64,000 nt of DNA from Pyropia yezoensis (GCA_009829735.1 CM020619.1:15629816-15693815); one strand, 5' to 3'. Positions 19,502 to 29,085 are shown, numbered from the stretch's first letter. Numbers and translations: made by a program. Notes: generated by a model from the sequence alone, not told the origin.

Positions 19502-21949
19502 TCAGTGGGTAGACCCACTGCCCGAGGGAGGCCACTCACGCGTAAGCGCGTATACCTCCGTGCTCCACCGGTCGGCAATGTCACGACGGTCGACCACCCG
19601 AGTTACCTCGGTGCATAGCTGGACGAGGGTGCTGCGGCCAGCCTCCACGTCCTCCAGAGCTTTCTGGAGGCGGTCCAGCACGCCACCGAAGCAACGCGCT
19701 GACCCAACCAGCGCAGCACCTGGGGGGATATCCCCCCAGCTAACAGAGAGACCCCCACGCATTGCGCGGGTAACAAGGGCGTCAACGCCCTCATACCAGA
19801 GACGGGGACCCCCGTCATGTAGGACAGGGGCGGGAGGTGACACTGACGCAGCCAGAGGAGCCACAGGAGCCGACACGGCTACCACCGGAGCCGGTGGCAC
19901 ATGATACGAGGCCCGGTAGGACCCTACCGAAGAGGCTCCACCGTAACCACGGCGGTACTCCGCCCGACGACGGGACACCTCACGCTCCCCACCCACAGAG
20001 CCCCACTCTCGGGGACGACGGCCAACCGCCGCCGGCATCGGGTTACCGAACCACGGAGCAAGGACCTGAAGAGGGTCATGGATAACCATGGGAATACCCA
20101 GGTCAGCAACAGCCTCGGTGGATGCCCACCCATGGCAACTGGGCTCACCCGGCTGAGTACGCCGGACACGCAACGAGTGACGAGGCAAGGGGGAAGCCCC
20201 AGCCTGCGGGTCCCGGTACGGGGGAAGGGCCAACACCCCAGCCCAGTTCACGGCATCGTGAACAGCCAGCAGGGCTTCGAACTCCCGGGCCAACCCGGTC
20301 TTGGCGGCTATCAGATCCACGCCCAACTGCGCGATGTGCCGACGGACACCCGTCGGAAGATGAAACAGACGACCCTGCCGGCGGACGGACAGCAAGAAGG
20401 ATGAAGCCTGCCCGAGGGTAACCTCAAGGGTGAAGGTACCCTGCAACGGGTGGACCGGTCGCGAGGCCAACACACTCCCGAAGTAGCGAAGACAGGAGCC
20501 GGTGTCAAACCGGAAAGCAGGGGCGGGTTCCCACCCCTCCTGCCATAGCGGCGGGCGCACGGGAGTGTATACCGGAGCACGACCGTTGCCGGTCTGCAAC
20601 GCACACGTTATATCCGTGCGGAACGCATCCGCCATGACACCATGGTTACGTCGCCAACTCGACGCCGACTTCAACCCCGCCATGGGCGGGTAGGGAGCCG
20701 TCAACAACAGATACGGGGGTACCCCCGGGTAGTAGTCAAAGTCGGGATACCGACCGGTACTGCTCACCGTCTCCCCAAACGCAACCGGCTCCGCCGCCGC
20801 CGCAATCCCCCGAGCACTAGCCGGGTAGTCAATCTCCCGCGGCAACGCGGGGGCAATCAGGTCGCAGACCCCGAAGTTGGGGTCGAGGTAGACCTCACCC
20901 CGTCCCACCCGGGTGCGCCAGAGCTGCGCATGCCGGTCGTCCGGCTGACTCAGGATCCAATGGTGTTCCACCCGGACCGCGTTCGGCTGGTTGACCAGCC
21001 GCACCAACTCCCGCTCCCAGCTCGGGTCCACCTTGACGCGCCGGGAGGACTCTCCACGGGGATGCACCAGGTGGATGTCCACCCGCATGCGCCCATCGGA
21101 CTCCATCGACTCTTGCACCGTGAGGCCTCTAACCCGAGCCACCAAGTCGGACACCGACATGGCGGGTTGACCCGCCGCCACGGCGACGCCGCCACCCAAC
21201 GGGGCAACCCGGGCAGGACCAGGAAGAATCGGGGGCGCCGGGGGACGCACCACCGGCAGAGGGGCCGACGTCGGAGATGGACGAGGCCGAGGAGGAAGAA
21301 GAAGGGCGGGCGCCCGCCCGGAGTAACTCCCGGTGTCAACCGCCATGGGAGAAGGATCGTCTTGACCGCTTGACACCCGCGGCACCGCAGGTATGGTACC
21401 GGCGCCGGCACCACCCGTCGGCGTAGCCCCCGCCTCGGAAGGGGAAGGCACTTGGACAGCCTCCGGAGCCGGAGCCCCGGCCGTGCGGGCACCCGCACCG
21501 TCTTGACCCGCCGCACCGGGTGTCGCACCGCCACCACCACCCGCGTCAACGTCGGGACCGCCTCGAGGAGTCACCGCCCGGACACCCGGACCACCTTGAC
21601 CAGCCGGAGTCGGCTGCGGGTCGCCACCTCCGCCGCAGGGCGGACCATCTTGAGGTAGCTGCGGTGAGCCGGCACCGGCACCAGGCTCCATCCGGGCAGC
21701 CGGCAGAGAGGGGGTAGAAGCCGCCACGCGCGGTTGACCGCCGGGTTGACCGCCGGCCGACGGCACCGTCGTGCCGCTGCACACGGACGACAGTCCTCCG
21801 GCCGACAGACGGACGGACACCGCAGGCCCGTCGTCGTCAGACGAGCTCACCCCGTAACGCGCGGCGTCGGGACCGACAGGCGCGTCGTCCTCCATCTCCT
21901 CCCCGATCAGGAGGTCTTCCTCCTCTTCAAGCACCTGGGGATAGGACAT
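19502..21949 (-). CDS. Antisense ORF of the retrotransposon, unrecognised 815-aa protein
   Basis: Runs opposite to gag-pol in the space where some elements carry env or extra genes. ATG at 21949 (MSYPQVLEEEED) is the first ATG; the frame is open to 21979 only via a GTG. The N-terminal ~35 residues are strongly acidic (EEEEDLLIGEEMEDD). Residues ~36-270 are Gly/Pro/Ala-rich and look disordered. Residues ~270-590 look folded, with aromatic and charged residues (VRVEHHWILSQPDDRHAQLW, YPDFDYYPGVPPYLLLTAPYP, RSFxx-like LLSVRRQGRLFHLP). After a Ser/Arg/Pro linker the last ~120 residues look helical and end in TEVYALTREWPPSGSGSTH. No signal peptide or membrane segment, so not an envelope protein. 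I recognise no family. Antisense ORFs are known in some plant LTR elements; whether this one is related cannot be judged here. The frame is long and intact with protein-like composition, so it is likely a real gene. Confidence 0.65.
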   Translation of the reverse strand: MSYPQVLEEEEDLLIGEEMEDDAPVGPDAARYGVSSSDDDGPAVSVRLSAGGLSSVCSGTTVPSAGGQPGGQPRVAASTPSLPAARMEPGAGAGSPQLPQDGPPCGGGGDPQPTPAGQGGPGVRAVTPRGGPDVDAGGGGGATPGAAGQDGAGARTAGAPAPEAVQVPSPSEAGATPTGGAGAGTIPAVPRVSSGQDDPSPMAVDTGSYSGRAPALLLPPRPRPSPTSAPLPVVRPPAPPILPGPARVAPLGGGVAVAAGQPAMSVSDLVARVRGLTVQESMESDGRMRVDIHLVHPRGESSRRVKVDPSWERELVRLVNQPNAVRVEHHWILSQPDDRHAQLWRTRVGRGEVYLDPNFGVCDLIAPALPREIDYPASARGIAAAAEPVAFGETVSSTGRYPDFDYYPGVPPYLLLTAPYPPMAGLKSASSWRRNHGVMADAFRTDITCALQTGNGRAPVYTPVRPPLWQEGWEPAPAFRFDTGSCLRYFGSVLASRPVHPLQGTFTLEVTLGQASSFLLSVRRQGRLFHLPTGVRRHIAQLGVDLIAAKTGLAREFEALLAVHDAVNWAGVLALPPYRDPQAGASPLPRHSLRVRRTQPGEPSCHGWASTEAVADLGIPMVIHDPLQVLAPWFGNPMPAAVGRRPREWGSVGGEREVSRRRAEYRRGYGGASSVGSYRASYHVPPAPVVAVSAPVAPLAASVSPPAPVLHDGGPRLWYEGVDALVTRAMRGGLSVSWGDIPPGAALVGSARCFGGVLDRLQKALEDVEAGRSTLVQLCTEVTRVVDRRDIADRWSTEVYALTREWPPSGSGSTH

Positions 21950-22495
21950 GATAACGGGTGCGGAGTCCCCCGCGCCCACAAGCCGTCGACGGCTACGACC
22001 CGGTACGGTGGGTTAACCGGGACGAGCCAGGGAAGCGCGGGCACCCGCGCTTATGACCACAAACGGCCACGAGAAGCGCCGCAGGCACGCGGGTCGACCC
22101 GCGCCCCACGGGGCTACGACCGCGCTCCACCCAGGCACCTGGGCGGGACGGGGCCACCCCCACACCCGGGGTAAGCAAGGGGGGTCACCCCCAACCGACC
22201 CCACTCAATCGTCCACACGAGAGGGGCCCCCCTACCACCAGGCACCTGGTGGCGGATCCGCTTGCACCACCCCTCAGAGGGGGGTCGTGAACAGCAACCC
22301 GCATCGGGAATTTAACGGTCCGGAAAACGAATCGTGTGTGGGTACCACACAAAGGGGGGCACCCCCCTCAGACAACCTCGAAAAGGGGTGTCTGTCGCGA
22401 CGGGGCGCAAAGCCCCACCCGACTGGTAAACGGTCACGCGACCCACTTACATTCGGTAACCCGAATGCAACTCGACCCGAGGACGGGCCGAATCT
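21950..22495. other. Spacer between antisense ORF and 3' LTR
   Basis: About 550 bp, more C- and A-rich than the ORFs, with no stable reading frame. It should hold the promoter and leader of the antisense ORF. No clear TATA box seen on the minus strand. Confidence 0.4.
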
Positions 22496-22505
22496 AAGGG
22501 GGGGA
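22496..22505 (+). promoter_or_regulatory. Polypurine tract
   Basis: AAGGGGGGGA two bases before the 3' LTR, the expected place and composition for the plus-strand primer of reverse transcription. Confidence 0.8.
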
Positions 22506-22507
22506 TA

Positions 22508-22869
22508 TGTAGCAATATGGTTGTCCGTATTGTGACCCTAATATCAGGGGGGCTACTTCTAATCCTTAACTTCAATTTGAGAGTCCGAGCTGGTCACGGT
22601 ATCTATAAGTTACGTATGACCAGAGGGACTTGCATCTTGGGGTGGAGGGTAGTTAGTAGTGTCTCCGAGGGTTTATAACGAGGGGGCCGGTGGCGAATCC
22701 ACCGCCGGCCAAGGAAGAACAACAAACCCCTCCCATTTGGGCTCCCATCTTGGTCCCGTGGCTTGCGCTCCAAGGACAGCAACCTTGGCCTCCCGGTGAC
22801 GTTGGTGCCGATCCCCCTTGGTGAGTGTTCCCTGAGAGTGGACGTGCGACGGATTCCTATTGTGCTACA
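22508..22869 (+). repeat. 3' LTR
   Basis: 362 bp, 359 identical to the 5' LTR by manual comparison, with the same TGTAGCA...TGCTACA ends; followed by the target duplication CTTAC (22870-22874). Confidence 0.93.
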
Positions 22870-22874
22870 CTTAC

Positions 22875-23910
22875 CACCAGACCACGACAGCTGACTTGAG
22901 TCGGAGTAGGCATGCAAGCCAATGACGCAGCTCCTGGAGCCATTCATGCTCAGCACTTCTCGCTCACACTTTTTGAAGGCATCACCATCAAGTGGACACT
23001 CACGTCGGTCCGTTGACGGCGCTGGCCCGGTCTCTCCGCTCCACCAGCGAACCCCGTCAGCGAGGAGAAGCAAAGAAGCGACAACGTCCAACACCGAGCG
23101 GAAGTACGCCTCGTGCTCCACGCGCGCCTCCTTTAATATCACCTTCTTCCACCCAGCTTCAATCGCCGCATGGTTGATGTCATCCCGGAGCGCGTTGACA
23201 AAGGCTGTGGAGGACGCAAAAGTGTCCCGCAGGGGCGTCCGGTCACGACCAGCGGCCTCCCCTTCCACGCGGGTGCCATCCCATGTGTCAAGGAAGTCGT
23301 ACAGCAAGCGCTGCTCCCTCTGCGTCATCCCCGCTGCGCCAACGCTCAAGACGAAGCGCTGTAACGCGCGCAACCGCACGGTGTCGTAGCGACCGTGGCG
23401 CGCTCGTGCCCGGGTCTTTATTAACGGCTCAGCCCGAGACGCATCTTGAAGTGCTTCGTAAAGAGCCCGCACCTCAGTGGCCACAGAAACAAACGCGGGG
23501 TCCTGGCGTCTAGTCGGGTCGACGTCGGCGCAGCCAGCGAGTGGCCGCAAAACGGCAGAGAGTTGCAGGAGCGCACGGATCTCTTGGTCAACAGCACCCG
23601 TGTACCGGCCAGTAAAATCAGGCCGCAAAGCAGTGCCACCCCCTACCCTCTGGTGGTCGTTGACGTTGCTCGACTCACCTCGCTCAGACGAAATGGGCAC
23701 CCCGTCTGGCGCAGCGACTTCAGGAGGCGGTACCGGGCCGCCAGTGAAGCCGCGTCGCCGCTTGCGCCGCCAAGGGTTGTCACGGAGCGTATTGCCAGAG
23801 ATAGTGCGATGTTTCTGTATTTCGTGGGACCGCATACCCGAGAACGTGTGTGTCCAGAACGTGCAGATCGAACAGCGCAGGGGCTCTGAGGACTCCAACA
23901 CATTCGACAT
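22875..23910 (-). pseudogene. Transposase-like pseudogene, 5' part (first exon)
   Basis: First coding exon of the interrupted gene, ~345 aa from ATG 23910. It opens with a C2H2 zinc finger, C-x2-C-x12-H-x4-H (CSIC...HEIQKH), as in several cut-and-paste transposase families. It continues through a helical region (ALQRFVLSVGAAGMTQREQR, DDINHAAIEAGWKKVILKEA) to GLHAYSDSSQLSWSG. It stops at a 5' splice site GTAAG (22874-22870), which is exactly the right copy of the retrotransposon target duplication. Joining across the insertion to 11910 gives SWSG-A-HKLYPLRV. This exon itself has no disabling mutation, but the downstream part has several frameshifts. Confidence 0.65.
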
Positions 23911-25499
23911 CGTGCCGCCGGCCTGTCACGCGGGAGCCCGCTTGCGTCACAGCGGTCAACTGAGGGCATGCCAGCCGATGATGCAGGGCACCCTGTGCAG
24001 TCAGATCGTCCAGCCTGCAGACAGAGGGACATGTAGAAAGCAGAAAACCAGCAGAGTTCAACTTGTGCGTTAGCGCTAAGGCCCATGTCCACGAGCCGTA
24101 TCTGTCACAGTCACCTTCGCAACACCCAAAATATGGGACCTATTGCCGTCCCGTCGCCGGCGCGCACTGGCTGGTCAGCCACGTGGACCCACGACCGCAT
24201 GATGCACGTGCGGTGGAGTGCGAAACGCTTCAAACGGTTAGCTTACCATCATTGTGCGTACCAACAGCAACCGCAGGCTTCACCTGGCAACACGCCGTGT
24301 CAGGCAGGGAGGTCAAAAACATGGGCTCGGTTCCTATGCCATAGTGGTCACACGCACATATTGGTAGATCGGAGACGCGCCTCCACAGCGCTTCCGTCCA
24401 CGGGTCCAACATGGCAACCTTGGCAAGTCTGTGAAGAAGTTAGAGTATCTCGCACAAGCCGTCTCTTATAGTCATGCGAATGACCACTGATCGCCTTGGG
24501 ATGGCTGATATGTGAACTTGTCTTCAAGATTAAATTTACAGTGTCCCGAAGTTGTTAATGTATTCTCAACTTGGAGAGGAGCGTAAGTAACGAAATACCG
24601 TTCCCCCTCTTCCAACGGTTGGACCACTGGACTGGATCACCCTCCACGTCGAGCCATGATGGAGCTGATCTGGTACTCCAACTACTCCCGTATCTTCTTC
24701 GTGCTCGTGCGGTGTGCAAGGGTAGCACGTGTCACGAGAGGCGATGGGCCGTGCCGCGGCTTGGCTAACGTGACAACGTGGTCATGGCGGCAGCACTGGA
24801 GCAGATTTTCTCACGGGGGATAGTCTCTCGACCCGTAACCGCAAGCAACGGCGGGTAAGTTTTGGAACCTCGATGGATCGGTCTGAACGGTGGTGTATCT
24901 ACTCAGGCGACTGGTCCCCTCTTTGGAGCCGGCGTGGAGTCCCGATCAAGTGTACCGAGGAACGACATGAACGAGGGTGTCGCGCAGCGTATGTGTTGGT
25001 GACGTCCTCGAATTGGACTGCTTGCTGGAGTCAGTTTGTGGAAGAGAACGATAGACTGCGTCTTTGCTGTGTGTCATGGGCGCAGGCCATGTCCCGAACA
25101 GTCGGCCACGTGATGCAAGACCAGGTATGAGGGGGCCGCGGCGGGTATATATTTCTTGATCATCCCGTCTTTCCGTCTCACAGCGCTCACGATGTGCCTC
25201 TCCTCCCGGTGATACAACACACCACAGTGCCTAACGATTCCCCCTCACACTACCGCTGCACGCTTCTTCGCCCACTCTCTTTTCCGTGCCCCACCCCCAC
25301 TCCAGTCAGATTGAATGGCGGTAACGCTGGTCGCGCGGACAGTGCCGGCGCATCCTCTGGCAGCTGGGCTGCTCGCGTCGCTGCGAGCGGCAGTCAAGGT
25401 CGGGGTGGTGTGTCATCTCCTGCGTTGCCACCGCGGTCAGCAGCAGCGCCGCGTTAGGCGATTATCAACCAGCTTGTCACGTTTCTTCCTACCTCACAG
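23911..25499. other. Spacer between divergent transposase relic and the next + gene
   Basis: Moderate-GC sequence with short ORFs only. A TATA-like TATATATTT lies at 25146-25154 and could drive the + gene that follows. A C-rich tract and candidate splice acceptor (CCTACCTCACAG, ending 25499) immediately precede the long open frame, so one or more short upstream exons may lie at 25190-25455; I could not find a phase-compatible donor. Confidence 0.4.
25146..25154 (+). promoter_or_regulatory. TATA-like box
   Basis: TATATATTT in otherwise GC-rich DNA, about 350 bp before the long + frame starting near 25500. Candidate core promoter by position only. Confidence 0.35.
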
Positions 25500-27788
25500 G
25501 GCGTAGACGTGCCTTCTCCTGGCGTGAAGAGAACGTCAGTCTCCAGTTTCGACTCTAAATTCTCTCCGCTACCCGACCGGCGCACAGAGGGGCACACTAT
25601 TGAGCGCCGCCGGTCGCGCAAGACGCTTGCCCCGGCCCTTGGCATTCGTGCGGCGGCTGCCCCGGCACGTGCGGCAATGTCGGAGCCGCTTGGCGTGGCT
25701 GCAGCGCAGGTTGCTCGGTCTTCAAGCGCTGCCATGCCGCAGGTACCGCTCTTTGGGCGTCCTGCGCCTGCTGGTGCGTCTCGCAGGACCCCTCCCGTGA
25801 CGGGGGCCGGGTCCGCGTACTCATTGCTGTCCGACGGAGCCTCTTCGGCTGCAACTCGCCCGTCTCAGGCCGTCACGCCGCCTCCTCGGCGCCCTGCCTC
25901 CCTCCATGACGGCCAGCCGTGTAATGGACATCCTGTGGGGTCTCCCGTGACGGGAGCTAGGTCGGCGTACTCAGTGCTATCTGAGGGAGCTTCTTCCGCT
26001 CCAGCTCGCCCGTCCCTGGCCGTCACGCCGCCTCCACGGCGCCCTGCCTCCCTCCATGACGTGCGGCCGTGTATTGAACATCCTGTGGGGTACGGCTCTG
26101 TGCCTATGGCCTCAAGAGGTAGCGCTCCCCAGCCGCGTCATGGCGCGTCAGCACCCTCTGCCGCAGACACGTTCACGTCGGCGGATCTGACGCCGGGCGC
26201 TCAGCCGGATCTTTCACCGACGTCCCAGGATCGAGCTGCGGCTCGTTTTATTTCACGGGCGCCGGCTCTTGTAAGGGAGGGTCTTCCAACACTTGTGGGT
26301 CCCTCCCTTCAGTCGCGGCTGGAGGCGTTGGGGGCGGCAAGAGTGCTTCCGGGCGCTTTAGCTGCGGCGTTTGGGGCGGCACCGAATGACCTGTCAAGCA
26401 CGCTTGTGCCGCGTCAAGCGCTGCCAGCGAAAAGTCGCGCAACGCCCACAAAGCGTGCAAAGAAGGCCACCGCCAGGAAGGCCGCCAAGAAGATTAACTG
26501 TGCCACTCCCACCACGAGCGTAGCAATCGTCTCGACCGCCTTGGGGCGTCAGGGACCAAGTGCGGCAGCGGCTCCCGGCGGTGGGGCGACAGCGGTGCCG
26601 AGCTCTTTGGCGGGAGGTGGAGCTGGTGCGCCCGCCCCGGTGTCGCTTGGTTTGAGCGACATGACATCAGAGGATCAGGAGGCCGCCAGGGTGATGACGG
26701 CCATGGCGGGGCGGCCACAAGGCGTCGCCATGAGCATCGCGCCAGCTGCCGCCACCGAGGCGCTTACTTCAGCGAAATCCAATGCAGTTCTTGCCGGGTT
26801 GCAGCCGATCAAGGGGAACATAGCGACCCTCTCGGGCCACATGGACTGCCTGCAGTCGTCCATCAGCCGCATGGCTAACAAGGTGAACAACCTCGGCACC
26901 TCCAACGAGCGCACAGCGCTGGTGGTCTCGCGCATTCAAGACGCCATCGCAACCGCCCCGGGCGCTCCTCCTCCCGCCCCTGTTGTTGTTGGCTCTGGGG
27001 CCCCTCCGGTGCAACACAGCGACCAGGACTTAGCGGAAAAGAACGAGGCGGATGTGGCGGCCATCCGCGAGGAGTGCAAAGCTGTGCTCGAGCCGCTGAT
27101 GTTGGGCGCAACCGACAGCGACGATGTCCTTCCGAGCAGCGGATGCACCCTCGAAATCCAGCTCACAGCGACTAAGCGTACTCTGGGCTTCACGGACGAC
27201 GACCGGGACAAGGCGTACCTGCTGAGCGTGCGCCCGTTCTTCTCCCGGATCGACTCTGGTGGCAGCGTGCGGATGTGCCGGGTGCTTGAAAGGGTCAACC
27301 GCGTCAAGTCGCACATCCTAGAAGATTTCATGAAGTACTCGCTGCCGGCCTACTTTGAAACCCTCGGTGTGAACCAAGAGGAGCTGTCAGAAATAAACGC
27401 CGATACGCTGCTTTTTGATGAAGGGATCTGGAAGGGCCTGTCCGTCACCGCCGCTGTTAATGGCGTGGAGGCCATCTTCTTGCGCAGCGGATTTGGCAAA
27501 CGGGTTGTCGAGGCGAAGGCCGTCGGACAGATCAAGGTTGTCCATTGCGCAAGAGGTCACGTCGCCCTGGTGCTGACTTTTGTGCAGAAGGTATTGGAGG
27601 TGATGGCCGGGCTGCGTCAGCCGAGGCGCCATGGGAAGATGCCGCCAACGTACGATGTTTGGCGGCATCAACTCGGTGTCGGCTGCAGGCTGCTCGAGAA
27701 TGACAAGGCCTATGAGGGCTTGCGGCTCTGCGATGGGTTCGACTCTGCAACTGACTCGGCTACAACGCCTCGTTCGGCAACGCTCTAA
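25500..27788 (+). CDS. Unrecognised ~760-aa protein, 5' end uncertain, in-frame TAA end
   Basis: Frame open from 25458; no ATG before 25677, so either translation starts there (703 aa) or an upstream exon joins at the CACAG acceptor ending 25499. The N-terminal third is Ala/Pro/Ser-rich and contains a 150-bp tandem duplication. A Lys/Arg/Ala-rich basic patch (TPTKRAKKATARKAAKKI) could bind nucleic acid or be a nuclear signal. The C-terminal ~300 residues look folded: a helical segment (LQPIKGNIATLSGHMDCLQS), then YLLSVRPFFSRIDSGGSVRM, LPAYFETLGVNQEELSEIN and GHVALVLTFVQKVLEVMAGL. I recognise no family. It lies divergent to a transposase relic, so it may belong to a mobile element, but nothing in it proves this. 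The same frame continues beyond the TAA to 28643. Confidence 0.5.
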   Translation, partial: GVDVPSPGVKRTSVSSFDSKFSPLPDRRTEGHTIERRRSRKTLAPALGIRAAAAPARAAMSEPLGVAAAQVARSSSAAMPQVPLFGRPAPAGASRRTPPVTGAGSAYSLLSDGASSAATRPSQAVTPPPRRPASLHDGQPCNGHPVGSPVTGARSAYSVLSEGASSAPARPSLAVTPPPRRPASLHDVRPCIEHPVGYGSVPMASRGSAPQPRHGASAPSAADTFTSADLTPGAQPDLSPTSQDRAAARFISRAPALVREGLPTLVGPSLQSRLEALGAARVLPGALAAAFGAAPNDLSSTLVPRQALPAKSRATPTKRAKKATARKAAKKINCATPTTSVAIVSTALGRQGPSAAAAPGGGATAVPSSLAGGGAGAPAPVSLGLSDMTSEDQEAARVMTAMAGRPQGVAMSIAPAAATEALTSAKSNAVLAGLQPIKGNIATLSGHMDCLQSSISRMANKVNNLGTSNERTALVVSRIQDAIATAPGAPPPAPVVVGSGAPPVQHSDQDLAEKNEADVAAIREECKAVLEPLMLGATDSDDVLPSSGCTLEIQLTATKRTLGFTDDDRDKAYLLSVRPFFSRIDSGGSVRMCRVLERVNRVKSHILEDFMKYSLPAYFETLGVNQEELSEINADTLLFDEGIWKGLSVTAAVNGVEAIFLRSGFGKRVVEAKAVGQIKVVHCARGHVALVLTFVQKVLEVMAGLRQPRRHGKMPPTYDVWRHQLGVGCRLLENDKAYEGLRLCDGFDSATDSATTPRSATL
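25791..26090 (+). repeat. 150-bp tandem duplication inside the coding frame
   Basis: Copies 25791-25940 and 25941-26090 each encode a 50-residue unit of the type PVTGAxSAYSxLSxGASSA then PPPRRPASLHD and HPVG. They keep the frame, and many differences are silent or conservative, which suggests protein-level constraint. Confidence 0.8.
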
Positions 27789-28643
27789 GAGACGGGGGGG
27801 CCTGGGGCTGCTTCGGGCGGTCTCGTCGTTTCTGGTGGACAGGACCATGTTGGCCTGCAGTCACCAGTGAGCGAGATGCGCGAAGGTGGCCCTGCAGCTC
27901 TCCGCGCCCCCGCGGCTGGAGGAGCGCCACGCGGCGTGGCTGCATGGGGGGAAGGCCCCGACCGATCTAGTGGTGCTGGACTTGGCGCAGGGGCCCCTGC
28001 CCCCGGCGGCGTCGCCGTCGCCAGTGAGCAGGCGATGGTCATTCGACAGTCGCCGGTTGGAGGAGTGGGGGTGGGTGACTCTGCGGGGCTCTGCGCTCCC
28101 GGAGCTGGCGGATCGCATAGCCACACGGCAGCATGGGGCAGCGGTCGCACGCAAGCTGGTGCCACGCTCGCCCTTGCTGCCGCTCTCGCTAGGGGCAGTG
28201 TTGTCGTTGCCGGTCGTGCGGCGGCGATCGAAGGACCGTTCGCACTAGGCGGAGTGCCGGGGGGTGGTCCTGCGGTGCCCGGCGCTCCTTCACCTAGGGG
28301 ATCTCTCAGTGAAGTGGGACGATGCGGTGACGGATCCGCCCGAGCAGGTGTCGCTCTCGCCGCTGGTGCCCCTACCGTCGGCAGCAGGATCGAGGTAGCT
28401 GGTGGCCAAGAGCCGGTGGGTGGGCAGTCGCTGGTTGACGGTGACGACGGGAGTGGCCCTGCCGGTCAGGCGACGGCCGAACAGCAGATGGTGGTGAGTG
28501 GTCTGGCAGCCGTCGGCAGGGCGGCAGAATTCTCGGGAGGTGTGCAGTGCGTGGACGGTGGCGAAGGCACCAGCGCAGCGAGCCCACTTGACCTGCTGTA
28601 TGACAGCCTGCCCGAGGATGATGACGACAGTGGTGGTGAGTAG
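27789..28643 (+). other. In-frame continuation after a single TAA, protein-like
   Basis: Same frame as the preceding gene, separated only by TAA 27786-27788. It encodes a Gly/Ala-rich segment with an imperfect 189-bp repeat: units from 27858 and 28047 both start QSPV and reach AAWG(E/S)G about 30 residues later. It ends PLDLLYDSLPEDDDDSG at a GTGAGT sequence (from 28632) that could be a splice donor. Options: readthrough, a short unrecognised intron removing the stop, or a recently inactivated C-terminus. Confidence 0.4.
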
Positions 28644-28849
28644 CGTTTGGCACGTTCGTACAGAGTGGCGCCCGCTGCGTGCGTGGGGAGTGGGCTCATC
28701 CTTTTTCACCAGCAGGACGGCGTTCATGCACGTAGGCCACGGCGCCGAGGGAAGAGAGAACCCCCAGGTCGAGCAGCATGTGAGAGGTGCTGTAAGGTCT
28801 ATAGCCACTACATGCCGTCAGCTCATTGGCCCGGATGATTTAGTGCCAT

Positions 28850-29085
28850 CGTTTGCGGATTGGTACAGCGCACTTTGGAGTCGCCCGTCCTGACGTGGCG
28901 CTCGAGAATTCTCAGGCAGTTGGTCGATGGGCATTCCTCATCGACCACTCACTCGAGAGCCCCCGTCGTGTTCCCATCGAACGTCCACCGAAACCCGGCT
29001 TTGATGAGGCTGCTGGGCTCGACCGGCGTCTCTCCCGGGCCCCATCGACATTGGGCGTCGATGTGAATTGCCCCAGATGCGACGC
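28850..29085 (+). other. Degenerate coding-like fragment, right member of an inverted pair
   Basis: Encodes FLIDHSLESP and, 42 residues after FLI, CPRCDACRGW. It resembles the minus-strand fragment at 7641-7880 (FLIEYQTP, CPTCDEG at 44 residues). Matching short blocks at DNA level include CTCATCGA and ATGCGACG. Followed by low-complexity DNA. Function unknown. Confidence 0.35.

Larger units (their letters stand above)
12077..22869 (+). mobile_element. Complete Ty3/gypsy LTR retrotransposon (chromovirus) with an extra antisense gene
   Basis: 10,793 bp, bounded by 362-bp LTRs with TGTAGCA...TGCTACA ends and a CTTAC target duplication. Sense order: LTR, leader, gag (12664), pol (protease, reverse transcriptase, RNase H, integrase, chromodomain; ends 19022), 3' LTR. 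A minus-strand ORF (21949-19502) fills the space between pol and the polypurine tract. The LTRs differ at 3 of 362 positions, gag and pol have no stops or frameshifts, and all catalytic motifs I checked are present, so the insertion is recent and possibly still active. Its GC content is visibly lower than that of the host genes. Domain order RT-RNaseH-IN places it in Ty3/gypsy (Metaviridae); the C-terminal chromodomain-like segment places it among chromoviruses. Confidence 0.93.

Noticed and set aside
19202..19535. Small minus ORFs past the antisense gene
   Set aside because: They lie in the palindromic spacer and have no protein-like composition.
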